From NCBI GenBank assembly GCA_016801885.1, contig CM028889.1:13207001-13271000 (forward strand): a stretch of DNA of 64,000 nucleotides, written 5' to 3'. Both the position numbers and the translations under genes were made by a program. The notes under the pieces were generated by a model. It was given only the letters and a program-made list of their open reading frames with translations. It had not been told where the DNA came from and searched no databases. This document shows, one piece after another, positions 12,371-24,533 of the stretch (within the stretch, counting starts at the first letter, position 1; the number at the start of each line of letters is the position of its first letter). The DNA is from Toxotes chatareus. Its lineage: Eukaryota; Chordata; Actinopteri; Toxotidae.

Positions 12371-12829
12371 TCTGAAGCTCAGCCTGGTTCTTCCTGTTTG
12401 GCGTTCAGAGCAGTCATGTCACAGTGCATGTGAGCCTCAGAGAGGGTTTATACTGGCACTAACACAAGCTTTACTTCACCTTCTCTGTGCCTCATATGTT
12501 GTGACTAAAGCCATATACTCAAAATGTTGTCTCATCAGCCCAGAATAACACCTTTCAGTTCTCAAACATTGACCTCTAGTGTTATGGCACAGGAAGGTCT
12601 CTAAATATTATTCTGTCTTCTTCTTTGAGTCTATGTAATTGTAGGAGAGGACTATGCTGAAAAATAAATGTGCAAGGTTTTCGAAAATTAACATCTACCT
12701 TAGAACACAAACTTATCAATGACCTCTCTTACCTGCTGAGCACCAAACGGCACATGGCCAAAGTTACTGACTAGCTGGTGAACATAACAATGATAAGAAA
12801 ACTGTGTTTTGTTTTACAGAGTTTCAAGG
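12371..12829. other. stretch directly upstream of the b3gnt3-like coding exon
   Basis: I see no gene in it. It ends with a pyrimidine-rich acceptor (GTTTTGTTTTACAG, AG at 12818-12819) 10 bases before the start codon. The sister copy has the same arrangement (TTTTGTTTTGCAG at 23368). Confidence 0.45.
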
Positions 12830-13969
12830 ATGCGAAAAATCAGGAAAAGAGATTTGTTGATTGCTGGAGCTCTTGGTCTGTTGGTCCTCCATCTCTGTAA
12901 GGATTTTACTAACCTAAAGAACATCAGCCTCCACATAGATATGAGAGATGAGGGCAGTCAAGTAACGCAAGCCACCACAAAAAAATCCTATGTATACTCC
13001 TGGCCAAGATGTCAACAAAATATGTCTGTTGCCAATGTCACAGGCTTCAGCCCTCTTCCTGGTGGTATAAAAGACTTTCTCTACTATCGACACTGCCGCC
13101 ATTTCCCCATGCTACTGGACCTTCCTGACAAATGTGGAGGAGCTGATAAATCTTCAGAAGTCTTCCTTCTACTGGTCATTAAAAGTTCCCCTGAGAACTA
13201 TGAACGCCGAGAGGTGCTGCGCAAAACCTGGGCTAAGGAGAGGTTACACAATGGTGTGTGGATCCGGAGGATCTTCATCTCGGCAACGATGCATTCTGGT
13301 TTTGAAAAAGAACGACTAAACAAACTGCTTGAAGAGGAGCAACGCGAGAACAGTGACATCCTCCAGTGGGACTTTGATGATACATTCTACAACCTCACCT
13401 TGAAGCAGATTCTTTTCCTGGAATGGATGGAAAGAAACTGTCCGAAAGCTCGCTTCTTGCTAAATGGTGATGATGATGTATTCGCCAACACAGACAACAT
13501 GGTCGAGTATCTCCAATCGCTCAAGGACAATGATGGAAGCAAACACCTCTTTACCGGTCATTTGATCCAGAATGTGGGGCCCATTAGATCATCAGGGAGC
13601 AAGTATTATATCCCAGTACAGGTGCAGGAGTCAGATTTATATCCTCCTTACTGTGGTGGTGGGGGCTTCCTCCTGTCTGGCTATACAGCTTTGGTCATAT
13701 ACAATATGTCCCAGTCCATTACCATTCTTCCCATTGACGATGTCTACATGGGGATGTGTCTGGCCAAAGCAGGACTCGGTCCTGTTTCCCATATTGGTGT
13801 GAAGACAGCAGGATTATACGTTCCCTCCAGAACACTAGATGAATATGATCCTTGCTATTATAAAGACATTTTGTTGGTACACAGATTCCTTCCAGCTCGC
13901 ATGTATCTTATGTGGCGCCGAATATATGACCCCAATCTGAAATGTGGCCATTCAAAGGGAAAACTTTAG
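12830..13969 (+). CDS. b3gnt3: b3gnt3-like beta-1,3-N-acetylglucosaminyltransferase (intact copy)
   Basis: A single coding exon of 379 residues, as usual for this family. The start is the ATG at 12830, next to a 5' acceptor; the frame stays open seven codons upstream without ATG. Layout: short cytoplasmic tail (MRKIRKRD), signal-anchor at about residues 9-23 (LLIAGALGLLVLHLC), stem, then the GT31 catalytic domain with FLLLVIKSSPENYERREVLR, the metal-binding NGDDDVFANTDN, PPYCGGGGFLLSG and IDDVYMGMCL. Known for the family: a Golgi type II enzyme that adds GlcNAc in beta-1,3 linkage to galactose of mucin-type core 1 or lactosamine chains. B3GNT3 is preferred over other B3GNTs because of FLLLVIKSSP, the C-terminal DPCYYKDILLVHRFLP and the linkage with jak3 and slc5a5. 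Acceptor specificity cannot be read from the sequence. Confidence 0.9.
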   Translation: MRKIRKRDLLIAGALGLLVLHLCKDFTNLKNISLHIDMRDEGSQVTQATTKKSYVYSWPRCQQNMSVANVTGFSPLPGGIKDFLYYRHCRHFPMLLDLPDKCGGADKSSEVFLLLVIKSSPENYERREVLRKTWAKERLHNGVWIRRIFISATMHSGFEKERLNKLLEEEQRENSDILQWDFDDTFYNLTLKQILFLEWMERNCPKARFLLNGDDDVFANTDNMVEYLQSLKDNDGSKHLFTGHLIQNVGPIRSSGSKYYIPVQVQESDLYPPYCGGGGFLLSGYTALVIYNMSQSITILPIDDVYMGMCLAKAGLGPVSHIGVKTAGLYVPSRTLDEYDPCYYKDILLVHRFLPARMYLMWRRIYDPNLKCGHSKGKL

Positions 13970-16125
13970 CAGCATCTAATTTTAACTTATTGATTGTGAC
14001 AGTGCTTGTTGACACTTTATTTCCCGTCTGCTTTTAGGGAGTGAGTGTCGGCATGACTTACTTTATTTGTATCATGGGAAAAGATTTGAACTGTTTTTCT
14101 ACTGTGACTAGGGCTGGGTGGCGGTCCATGATTCTGACTGACCAACATGAAGTCATGCTTCCTTATTGACTTGACTTGACTTATTGTTTGGTCAAATATT
14201 TTAAATCATGCTTATATTAATTTTTAGATTATTTATGAAAAGTCATAGTACATTTGAATGATACCTTGCTTCAGGTGTAACTACTGCAGGGCTATAAGAT
14301 ATAATGTAGTTCCCAAAGTCTTACAAAAGATATTTAAAATTCCTCAGCGTTTTCCTTCATATGTATTCTTATTTGTACAGCTTTCTTTTTTTCAGCAGAG
14401 CCTGTATATTTTTGGTAGAATAATACATACAAAAAGAGATTCATGCTTTTGTGCCTCACATTAATGCTTCTCAGCCAGAACCATTGTTAGATGGTGTTGA
14501 CAGTGTCTGAATTTACTGTCAAATACAACTTATGATTGGACTCATATACAGGTTAAGTATATGCCAAGTTCATTTCAGTCTATTAAATATATACAGGAAT
14601 GTATAAATCTGTTTTATTTTCATATTGTTCAGAAGGTGTAACTATTGTGCTATTTTATGATTAAACAGATTTGAGATTAAATTGTGCACAGTACAGAACA
14701 AACAAAAAAATAAAAGATTGGTGTCTGTATAGTGTCCATAGACCTTTCCCAGGAAACACTTGATGGGAAACGTATTGGAAGTGTATTGAAATTGTTCTCC
14801 GAGTTTTTCAAAAGGTCGACAAACAGAGTAGATGGGCAGCACCGCACATAAACCATAAATGCCTGTAGTTCCGTTCAATTCATTGGGTGATGTCTACCTA
14901 CGTACAAGTACATGTTATATGCATTTATAGTTTTCCAGAGGGCAATAACCCTGTGAACAGAAGTGTACATTCCAACACTATTAGGTTAGTTTTTGAAAGG
15001 GACCTAAAATGAATGAGCAGCACAGATTAAGAGCTCATGGGTCCTTTGTCTTAACAGTACTAACATGTTTGAAATTCCCACAGTTTGACAGCAGCTGTTC
15101 AATAATCAACCAGAGAGCATGAAAAAACTCCCCTCAGGTGCTGTGCCAAAGCATCCACCATTTTTTGTTACCAGACCATTAGATGCATGTAGTTAATTGT
15201 GTATTTAAAAGGATGTCCTCAACTCATCAGTAAGTATCTCCTTCTCATGTTGCTCTCAGTTGCTCTCAGTCATTCTATTTTATTCCCTCGTATCTGCATT
15301 TACATCTAAAGATGATGTAAATCCTCTCTTTTACTTTTGAGTTGCTGACAAAATCAGAGACATGAGCCAGAAACCAGGCTAGATTAAAGTGTGAAGTGCA
15401 TAACATAATGGGTGAAATCAGAGTTAAAGATAAACACCCACTGACTTCCAAATGCAATTGTTATCAAGTTATTGCCAAACGGTGAGTAATCTAAACAAGT
15501 GTGCAGTTACAAGAAGAGTGTAGCCAAATCATCCCTGTTATTTTTGTGGATATTTGTAAGATAAGGAATTTGATAAACTATCTTGTATTCTGAGATGTTT
15601 ACCTTCTTGAAATAACCTACAGTGATGTTTGACCATGTTACGTTCAGGCATCAGGACATGTCCCCCATGCAGGAATTAACATATTTCCTCAATGGATGTT
15701 GGAAGTCGCAACCATGGGGCAATATTTTTTATCAGTATTTGTTCCTGTGACAATGAATATTGGCTAATGGTTCAAATGTCTATTGTTGTTTCCGCCTTCT
15801 TAAAACAGATATGCTGGCAGGTTGGAAGTAAATATTCAATGAAAACTGAAAGGTATCTGACAGTGTAAATCAGCCGTATCAGCCGTATGTATCAGCCGAC
15901 AGGCTGTGTCCGCTTAGCTGGAATGGACACATGAAATGTCTAAAACCTAAATATTATTAGCCTTTTTGTCAGTTTGATTAATGTGAGACTTTCTGTTATT
16001 TGGAAATACAGAATCACATGAGGAAATGGGCCTGTCTAATTTAGCCCCCCCTTTTAAAATGAACATTTACATACAGCTTCCCCTAGGCGATATTATCAGG
16101 AAGCATGGAATAAATTTCCCACCCT
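13970..16125. other. 3' flank and intergenic DNA
   Basis: This should hold the 3'UTR of the b3gnt3-like gene; I could not fix a single poly(A) signal. A short tandem run of 'atcagccgtatcagccgtat' type is at 15870-15900. The minus-strand open frames at 14642-14878 and 15275-15457 have no recognisable content. Confidence 0.35.
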
Positions 16126-16127
16126 GG

Positions 16128-16560
16128 TCACAAACTCTTTGAGACACTTCCCTCCGGCAGGAGGCTGCGGTCCATCAAGACCAAAACCTCACGTCACAGG
16201 AACAGTTTCTTTCCCTCTGCCGCCACCCTCATCAACACAGCTCCCCACCCCCTTCCCCTCCAAACAGCACAGACCCTCATATCCCCAATACAGACTATGT
16301 TACATTAACATAATTCAGCTCTGTACTGTATGCGTTATATTAATGCTCCTATAAGGCATTATTACCTCTGCACTACATCCACCTTGCAACATTGCACATT
16401 ATATTATTATTATTATTTGTACAGACTTTCTTCCTCTTAGTACTTTCCTCTTCTCTTATTTTAGTATTAAAACTTTCTTTTCTTGTTCAAACTTGCACCA
16501 ACAACACCACGGCAAATTCCTTGTAATTCCTTGGCAATAAAGTTTTTCTGAATTTCCATT
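16128..16560 (+). mobile_element. LINE 3'-end relic, plus strand
   Basis: One plus frame reads TLPSGRRLRSIKTKTSRHRN then SFFPSAATLINTAP, the usual last residues of a fish non-LTR polyprotein. It is followed by a short 3' untranslated part ending 'ggcaataaagtttttctga' near 16536-16554. Same broad class as the minus-strand relic at 5638-6110. Truncated; no complete domain. Confidence 0.6.
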
Positions 16561-16599
16561 GCTATGTGGATACCCAGCTATATTTATCTATGAAGCCAG

Positions 16600-18263
16600 G
16601 AGGAGCAGATCAGTTAACCATACTGGATGACCTGTAACTTTCTTCTTCTGAATTCAGACAAAACTGAGGTCATTTTGTTTGGTCCCAAACACCTCAGAAA
16701 CAATTTATCTAATCATATAGTTACTCTGGATGGCATTAAATTAGCCTCCAGTATGACTGTGAGGAACCTTGGAGTTATTTTTGATCAGGATTTGTCCTTT
16801 AACTCGCATATAAAACAAGTCTCTAGGACCGCCTTCTTTCACCTGCGCAATATCAGTAAGATTAGGAACTGTCGCATTCTGTCACAGAATGATGCTGAAA
16901 AATTAGTCCATGCTTTTGTTACTTCTAGACTGGACTACTGTAATTCCCTATTATCAGGATGTCCAGTTAACTCTCTAAAAAGCCTCCAGCTGATCCAAAA
17001 TGCTGCAGCGAGAGTACTGACTGGAATTAGCAAGAGAGATCATATTACTCCTGTACTAACTTTTCTTCATTGGCTTCCTGTAAAATCCAGAATTGATTTT
17101 AAAATCCTTCTGCTTACATATAAGGCCCTCAATGGCCAGGCTCCTTCATATCTTAAAGAGCTGATAGTACCATATCATCCCAACAGATTGCTTCGTTCCC
17201 AGAATGCAGGTTTGCTTATGGTTCCCAAAATCTCTAAAAGTAGGATGGGAGGCCGAGCCTTTAGCCATCAGGGCCCTCTCCTGTGGAACCAACTGCCAGT
17301 TTGGGTTCGGGAAGCAGACACCCTCTCTAATTTTAAAACTAAGCTTAAAACCTTTGTGTTTGACAAAGCTTATAATTAGTTGTAGTTACAGTCTTAGTTA
17401 TTATGACTAAACTTATAGTTAGTCACAATTATCTCTATAGACACTGTTACAGTTAAGGATATAGCCCTTAGTAGGGCTGGCTCAGGCAACTGAACCATCC
17501 CTTAGTTATGCTGCTATAGGCCTAGGCTGCTGGGGGACTTCTTCTTTTCTTTCTTTCTCTCCTCAGACCCACTCTCACATTTATAAGCCTTTATTACATG
17601 TCATTAACTCTGTGTCCTCTCTCTTCTGTAGTCCTGTGTTTGTTTCTCTCTGGTCTCTCTTTCTCTGTACCTTTCTGCAGGTGTCTCTGGCTCCGGAGCT
17701 GCATGTTCTCTGTCTGTGGTCCTGGCTCCAACCACCTGCTGCTGTTTATTGTCTACAATGATCCATTTCTAACACATGTTTAATGTTCCACTCTGCTACA
17801 GATAAATTTTGGATTAATATTCTATGCAGACTGTAATGTAAATAATTACCAGTCATGACAGCTTTTTGCTTCTGTGCTCTGTCTCCTATCATAACTGTAA
17901 TCTGCTGAGCACACATTATCCACTAACTGTTCACTAACTGTAATTTAATTGCTGGCCCTCTAACATTGTCCATTTCCAGCCCTGTTTGTATTATGCTGCA
18001 TGTCCTTCTCCTCCTCTCCTCCATTCCTAGCTGTCCTATCTTCCTCCTTTTCCTCCTTTCACCCAACCCTGGCCATCGGCAGGAGGGTCCCCCATATGAG
18101 CCGGGTTCTGCTCAAGGTTTCTTCCTGTTAAAAGGGAGTTTTTTCTTGCCACTGTCGCCTTAAGTGCTTGCTCTGGGGTCAGGCTCTGGGTCTCTGTAAA
18201 GCGCTTTGAGACAATTTTGATTGTGGAAGGCGCTATATAAATAAAATTGAATTGAATTGAATT
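16600..18263 (+). mobile_element. 5'-truncated L2-like LINE with a 250-codon open reverse-transcriptase end
   Basis: An open frame at 16627-17379 carries the C-terminal part of a non-LTR reverse transcriptase: LNSDKTEVILFGPK, LDGIKLASSMTVRNLGVIFD, FVTSRLDYCNSLLSGCP, LQLIQNAAARVLTGISKRDH, HWLPVKSRIDFKILLLTYKA and GPLLWNQLP. The catalytic FADD block is upstream of what remains, so the copy is 5'-truncated. A 3' untranslated part follows and ends 'ggcgctatataaataaaatt' with a short (ATTGA)n tail at about 18245-18262, the standard L2-type ending in fish. The intact 250 codons suggest a fairly young insertion. L2 clade is my best reading; a close CR1-group relative is possible. Confidence 0.75.
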
Positions 18264-18609
18264 TTGGAGGTGGCAATGTGAAACTTGTTATTACTTGTTG
18301 CCTGGTAGTGTTTCCTTGTGGTCTGGTGAATGTGATAATCTCTGTAATTTATTTTTCCTTCCAGGACAGAGATTCTGTCATTATTTTCATTGTCTAGTCT
18401 GTGACTCAGCCTTAAGGTTTATGCCTTGAGGACTAAAAATCTGTGCAAGTTAATGGAAACTTTCTTTATGTGTAGTTTCTTCAGACTTGGTAGGTTTACT
18501 CATTTTGCTTTCTTTTATCATCTTTTTGTCAAAGACAGATGACATCTCAGATTCAATATGTCAGTGAATGAGATAAAGGGCCAGAAACCAAACCATGAAG
18601 TAGTTCCAC

Positions 18610-18640
18610 ATTCTTACATGTCCTCCAGACATGTAAGAAT
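18610..18640. repeat. perfect 13-bp hairpin
   Basis: ATTCTTACATGTC at 18610-18622 and its exact reverse complement at 18628-18640 are separated by CTCCA. No adjacent gene or mobile-element end explains it. Confidence 0.5.
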
Positions 18641-18833
18641 AAATGAAGCAAAACAGGAAAAGCAGAATAAACAAGAACAACTCTTGGTTTCCTTTCAGCT
18701 CTGTGGCCAGGCTAACAGAGTCATAGCTGTCGATCCATGCATTCTTTTAACTCACACTAGTGATGACTTTCTGAGTTTCTTTACTTTAAGACGGAATTCG
18801 CATCCTTCCTACAACTGTTAATGATGTAGTGAT

Positions 18834-19379
18834 GTGTCAAGAACAGCAGCTTTAGAAATGTCTGCAGGTCCTGATTTGTCTTCAGACTGCTTCTCTCCCA
18901 TAGACCTTGCTGAGTTGACTTTAATAGTTACCAAATCTAAACCTTCAACATGTCTTTTGGACCCTATCCCAACCAGACTTCTCAAAGATGTTTTGCCCTT
19001 GATTGGCGCGTCCATATTAGATCAGATAAATCTCTCTTTAGTAATAGGATATGTTCTACTTAAAAAGCCTTCTTCAAACTATAGACCTATATCCAACCTC
19101 CCTTTTACTTCTAAAATTCTTGAAAAGGCTGTTGCAACTCAATTATCTTACCATCTGCATAGCAACGGTTTGTTTGAAGTTTTTCTGTCAGGATTTAGAG
19201 TACATCATAGCACAGAAACAGCACTGGTTAAAGTTACCTACAACCTTCTCATAGCCTCAGGCGGTGGATATGTCTCTATACTTGTCCTACCAGATCTCAG
19301 TGCTGCATTTGACACTATTGTATTCTATTGCAAAGATTGGAACTTGTCACTGGGATTAGGCAGGTTTTCACTCAAATAG
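18834..19379 (+). mobile_element. L2-like LINE fragment: N-terminal half of the reverse-transcriptase domain
   Basis: The frame shows LDPIPTRLLKDVLPLIGASI, KKPSSNYRPISNLPFTSKIL, EKAVATQLSYHLHSNGLFEV, FLSGFRVHHSTETALVKVTY and LPDLSAAFDTI, i.e. reverse-transcriptase blocks up to the first catalytic Asp (DLSAAFDT). An internal deletion is likely after NLSLVIGYV. It lies 3' of the L2 end at 16.6-18.3 kb in the same orientation, so it is a separate insertion. Non-functional. Confidence 0.7.
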
Positions 19380-19559
19380 TTAAGATATGAGGTGTCAGAT
19401 TCATTAATTTTCCTCAACCAAGCCCCAAAGTCCCTTTAAGAATGTGACATTGAAGCAACTCATAATGTAGTTTTGTGCCAAATGGTACTTAAACAGAACC
19501 AAAACAACAAACAAATGAAAACTTTTAGAACATTCAGTAGGCCTACATCTCATATATTA

Positions 19560-19745
19560 TTGTTCGATATCCTGATCAACAAACTACTGGACTTACATCT
19601 CCCTCCTGTGAAACTTGGCTGTCATCCCTCCTCCTCTCTCACACTCAGCACTTGCTCACCTCAGTGTTGTGTGCTGAGTCCACTCCTGTATGCCCTCTAC
19701 ACCTATGAGCCTTCTTGCGGACTACAAACACCTAAGGGCGTTAAT
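19560..19745 (+). mobile_element. second reverse-transcriptase fragment
   Basis: The frame within 19473-19754 includes LSTCSPQCCVLSPLLYALYT followed by YEPSCG, matching the 'GSPQGCVLSPLLYALYT' block of LINE reverse transcriptases of another subtype than the L2 copies. Only this block is recognisable. Confidence 0.5.
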
Positions 19746-20244
19746 GACTTATAACGTTGATGTATTAACCACTAATAAATACAACTTACAAACCCTTGAT
19801 TAGTGATCAGGAAGTGGCCCCGGGAACATTTCCTTGGAATAAAATAACTTCTCCTCAAGGCACAAAGAAGAAGTAAGACAAGGTTCATGATTAAAAACCC
19901 AATTGTTGCCAGACATGACCTTGAATAAAAATATTCTCCACCACAGTATTCACAAGAACATAACCACAAGACAGAGGTCGACAGCCATTACAATGACAAT
20001 GCTAACATGCTGACGCTAAGCAGGTATAACTGACTTAACTGTCAGTTCATTCACTTGCTCATTCCTTGCCTGTCTTTTTACTATTAACTAACTTTCCTGT
20101 AATTTCCCCTGACACTTCCTCCTGCAGCAGTAACTCTGGCCTTCCCGCCTTTCAGACATCTGACTTTTTTTTGTTGTGTCTTTTTGCCTGGATCACAGCC
20201 TTATCAGCCTTGCCTGCACCCTATTTGCCTTTGTGTGTAACCAG

Positions 20245-20410
20245 TTTCATGGCAAATTCCAATAGTTGTTGAGGCATTTCTCTCAAAACTACAAAACATC
20301 ATGGTGGCACTAGAGGAAAAGCCAAGACATCACCAAAGTTATTAGGATACATTGTCACACTGGGCACCATGGATAGCTGTAGAAAATTGCATGGAAGTAC
20401 ATTTAGCTGC
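20245..20410 (-). repeat. dispersed fish repeat copy (family B), reverse orientation
   Basis: 'ccagtttcatggcaaattcc' then 'aatagttgttgaggcatttc' is the reverse complement of the family B phrases at 2090-2410 (ATTGCCATGAAAT, TCTCAACAAC). Confidence 0.4.
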
Positions 20411-23368
20411 CTCCATTAGTCAGACACAGTCATGACTTACTAGGACACTTGTAGGACAGAGCTGTTGTTAATGTTATAAACTGTGGCTTTCATACTATGG
20501 CAACTTAATATGTGTGCTGTAAATATGTGTACATATTACAAATGTTACTAAAATGTACAAATATAGGTATATAGTATAAATGATAAAAAAGCAAAAGTGT
20601 TAGTTCCAGACCATTAATGCCTTATGTACAGTGCAGGATGAGTCACTTTTACCAGCATCTTGTTTGTTCAGATGTTGAACAAAAGGAGTGCTTATCTTAG
20701 ATATGCTTTGGTACATCAGTCAACCCATTCTGAAAATAGCATCGTTTGATTGTTTGTCATCCTGTAACCATAACATATCAGCTGAAGATCTGCATTCTGT
20801 AGATCTGTAGAAAAATACCAGTATTGATTCCTTTCTTCATTTCCTTTCATCTATGTCTCTATCAGCATTGGCACAACTACTTCTCTTTGTGTGTGCTGCT
20901 GTCATTTTGTTATTTTATCAAATTCCATCATGCTCTTCAAGGAATCATGCTTTCCTTTCAAGCTAATGCATTTCTCTGCACTTTCTGACTTCCCCAACCT
21001 CTCTCAGGCACCAGCCCCTCATTCATTTTAAAATCTAAGTTAAATCCAACTTGTACAGCTGAGCCCTATAGTTTTTGGCAAATTTGGCTGATTGATGTAT
21101 TTTGAATCTTTCAACAGTCAACTATCACTAGATTATCACTTGAAAAGTCCCACGCCTCCCTCTCTATTGACATCAAGATAAAGAAACTAACATGGAAATC
21201 AAAGGCAGAGACATTTTAGGCCTGAAGTGAATGGCTTTCCTTTTTCACACACTGATCTGAATTAATTCAAAAGCCAATAAAATAAATAATCCAGAATTTG
21301 AAGAAAGTGGCAACACAAGCTGAATGGTGCAAATGGGATCTGTGAGGGAAAAAAGAAGAAGAAAAGGCAAATAAAACACTGGCCACATCTGAAAATTTTC
21401 TGCAACACTTTATTGTTCCAATTTAGCATTAACAAGATAAGCACGTTGGTATTTGCAAATATAAGTGACAAAGATAACCCACTCACAAGTGTAGACTGGT
21501 ATTTGAACAGGTAATGAATGACAATAATTTTCAACAAATGCTGTACATTAATAAACTTAAAATATTCTTATCTCTCTTACGACCACATTATGATTTGTTA
21601 TACAGTTTTATATAATGAAGGTGTTACTTATCAGCAAATGCGATGGGCTGCGGAGAGTCTTGCTGGTTTTTATCCTAATCAGAGACTACGGAGGGTGATT
21701 CGACCTGGCTCATTTTCAATGACTGACAAAGAACTAATCAGTGAAATTGGCACAGTCCTGTTAAAACAAACAACAACAATTTCTTTGTATTAACAAGCAT
21801 AAGTACACATCCCTAACTCACAGACTGTCAAACTGACAGTCACTGAATTTTTCACAGTCGAAACCAGACTAGCTGCCCCTGTGCGTCTAATTTGCCTGAG
21901 TTTTGTGCTCATTAGATTCTATTACCTGTGACCTTCCACTGAAATATCCTGCTTCTGCTGTGGTTCTGTGAACATCTGTAAATCAGATGCTTTTTCTCCT
22001 CAAGGGAACAAAACAAAATTAAAAACTAGTCTTAGGAACTTTAGGAAGTTAGATGAGATGAGACTGATGAAGCTCTAAAACAGTTTCAGTTGTTTTTGTT
22101 TGAAAGGCTGTGGTATTATACAGCAGCAGTTTGAGATGGGCACCAGAGGTATGCACCTAATACTTCTAAGATAGCTTATAAAGTGAAATGGACAGAAATG
22201 GACAAGTGGCAGCTCTAGCGTGCAGCTGAGATATGGTGTAACATATAAACAGCAGTAACAGAAATGTGTCTCATTTTAGGAGAGTGTAGCACAGTTATAA
22301 ATAGTCCAAGGTTCCTGATTTATAAGTCTGTTGATATTGTCATAGGTTTTACAGTATGCCTTCCTGTTAATGAAGCTGAAGGTGCACTGCAAATACTTTA
22401 ACAGGAAAAGCGAGCGAGTTAATATTCAAATCTAACCATAAATCTAAGCAGGATTAGAGATTTGTTGATTGAGGGACTGTGAAAGTTTTTTTCTCATGGA
22501 TGTTCTTGCTTTCAGAACAAAGAAAATCTGAATCCAAATGATTTTATTTTCTCCAACATTTATGCTTTATTTGAGCATCGAAAGACTGAATCTTTGCATT
22601 GTTTGCTTTGCTCTGCAGTCATCGGTCTATTGATGTGGTAAGAAATGGTAACTAAACAGCAGATTGAGAATAGTTACATACACTATACATTATCAGTAAA
22701 CAGAGCTTTACATCACACCAGATCAAAAAAGTAATACAGAATACACAGTATTTATTTACCACTTTGTGTAACACACAGCAAACACTACAAGCGCCTCCCA
22801 GCAGAGTGTGTATGGCTCCTCTGATAAAAGTATAGGAGATAAGATTAACCTTTATACCATCCATCCCCTTTTGACTGTAAGCAGCTGGTGTGTCCTCAGC
22901 CTACTTTTCCAGGTTATATTTTAAATCTCCAGGAGCCAGCCTGATCCATGTGTCCTGGGAAATAAAAGACTGGATTTATTTTTGAGATCTGGATATATTT
23001 AAGGTTTGTACTACTTTACATTTTAACCGCACAGAAAAAAAGAAACTGTTAGAAAAATACATTCATGATAATATAATTTTTGCCTCTCCAGCTTTTGGAG
23101 CCTTAAATTACCCACAAATGTTTGATAAATGTAAAGCGGTGGCCTTGAAAAGCCTTTTAGGCAGAAAATCGTTGTGTTACAGTTTTAAAGTTTTGTAGTT
23201 TTTTGCTTGTTTGTTTGTTTTATAGTTTTGGACTTTACAATAAAGAAAGCTGATAGCTGTTCAGAAACAAGGTTGATTTCTGATTTGTTCCCAAACATTT
23301 TCCCAGTAATTATTCAGAATTTTGTTTACCCTATTATTGAGGTAAAAACACTGCCTTTTGTTTTGCAG
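20411..23368. other. intergenic DNA upstream of the second b3gnt3-like copy
   Basis: No recognisable coding exon. Open frames at 21262-21537, 21518-21793, 22652-22864 and 23207-23458 lack domains. A first non-coding exon for the downstream copy would be expected here, since an acceptor ends at 23368, but I cannot place it. Confidence 0.35.
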
Positions 23369-23375
23369 AGTGAGA

Positions 23376-24533
23376 ATGAGAACAAACAGGACAAACATTC
23401 TCCTGACCGTTGGAGCTATTCTTCTATTGTTTTTTTTGTCTCCGGATACAATTTTTAACTCACCATGTAACCAACCATATACTAATGAATGGGAGAGGGA
23501 ATTCCAGTCTGAAGTAGCCATTTTCCAAAAATAAATCCTTTGTCTATTCTTGGCAAAAATGTCAACAAAATCTGTCTGTGGATAAAATATCAGACTTCAA
23601 AAAGGTTCCACAGCACATTCAAGACTTTCTCTACTATCAGCACTGCCGCCATTTCCCCATGCTACTGGACCTTCCTGACAAATGTGGAGGAGCTGATAAA
23701 TCTTCAGAAGTCTTCCTTCTACTGGTCATTAAAAGTTCCCCTGAGAACTATGAACGCCGAGAGGTGCTGCGCAAAACCTGGGCTAAGGAGAGGTTACACA
23801 ATGGTGTGTGGATCCGGAGGATCTTCATCTCGGCAACGATGCATTCTGGTTTTGAAAAAGAACGACTAAACAAACTGCTTGAAGAGGAGCAACGCGAGAA
23901 CAGTGACATCCTCCAGTGGGACTTTAATGACACATTCTACAACCTCACCTTGAAGCAGATTCTTTTCCTGGAATGGATGGAAAGAAACTGTCCGAAAGCT
24001 CGCTTCTTGCTAAATGGTGATGATGATGTTTTCGCCAACACAGACAACATGGTTGAGTATCTCCAATCGCTCAAGGACAATGATGGAAGCAAACACCTCT
24101 TTACCGGCCATTTGATCCAGGGCAAGGGGCCTGTTCGATGGACAGAAAGCAAGTACTATGTCCCAGTACAGGTGCAGGAGTCAGATTCATATCCTCCTTA
24201 CTGTGGTGGTGGGGGCTTCCTCCTGTCTGGCTATACAGGTTTGGTCTTATACAATATATCCCAGTCCATTACCATTCATCCTATCGACGATGTTTACATG
24301 GGGATGTGTCTGGCCAAAGCAGGGCTTGGTCCTGTTTCCCATATGGGCTTCAGGACCATTGGACTGTACATCCCCTCAAAGAAAATTGATATTTATGACC
24401 CTTGTTACTATAGAGATCTTTTATTGGTACACAGATTCCTTCCAGGTAATATGTATTTTATGTGGCATAAGATATGATCCTACTCTGAAATGTGGTCTTA
24501 ATAGACAAAATAATTTATGTTTCCTTGACTGAT
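23376..24533 (+). pseudogene. second b3gnt3-like copy, probably disrupted
   Basis: A tandem sister of the gene at 12830. The ATG at 23376, right after an acceptor at 23368, opens a frame with a signal-anchor (ILLTVGAILLLFFLSP) but meets TAA at 23532. The catalytic part continues in another frame from about 23533 to 24477 with NGDDDVFANTDN, PPYCGGGGFLLSG and IDDVYMGMCL intact. Near 24471 a 2-base loss relative to the sister ends the frame at MWHKI; the usual end (DPTLKCG...) continues in a third frame to 24533. So two frame breaks are seen. A 100-base intron (GTAGCC at 23514, CACAG ending 23613) would repair the first break in phase, but its donor is weak. A functional gene or an assembly error is not excluded. 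One further difference in a conserved block: WDFND replaces WDFDD. Confidence 0.65.
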
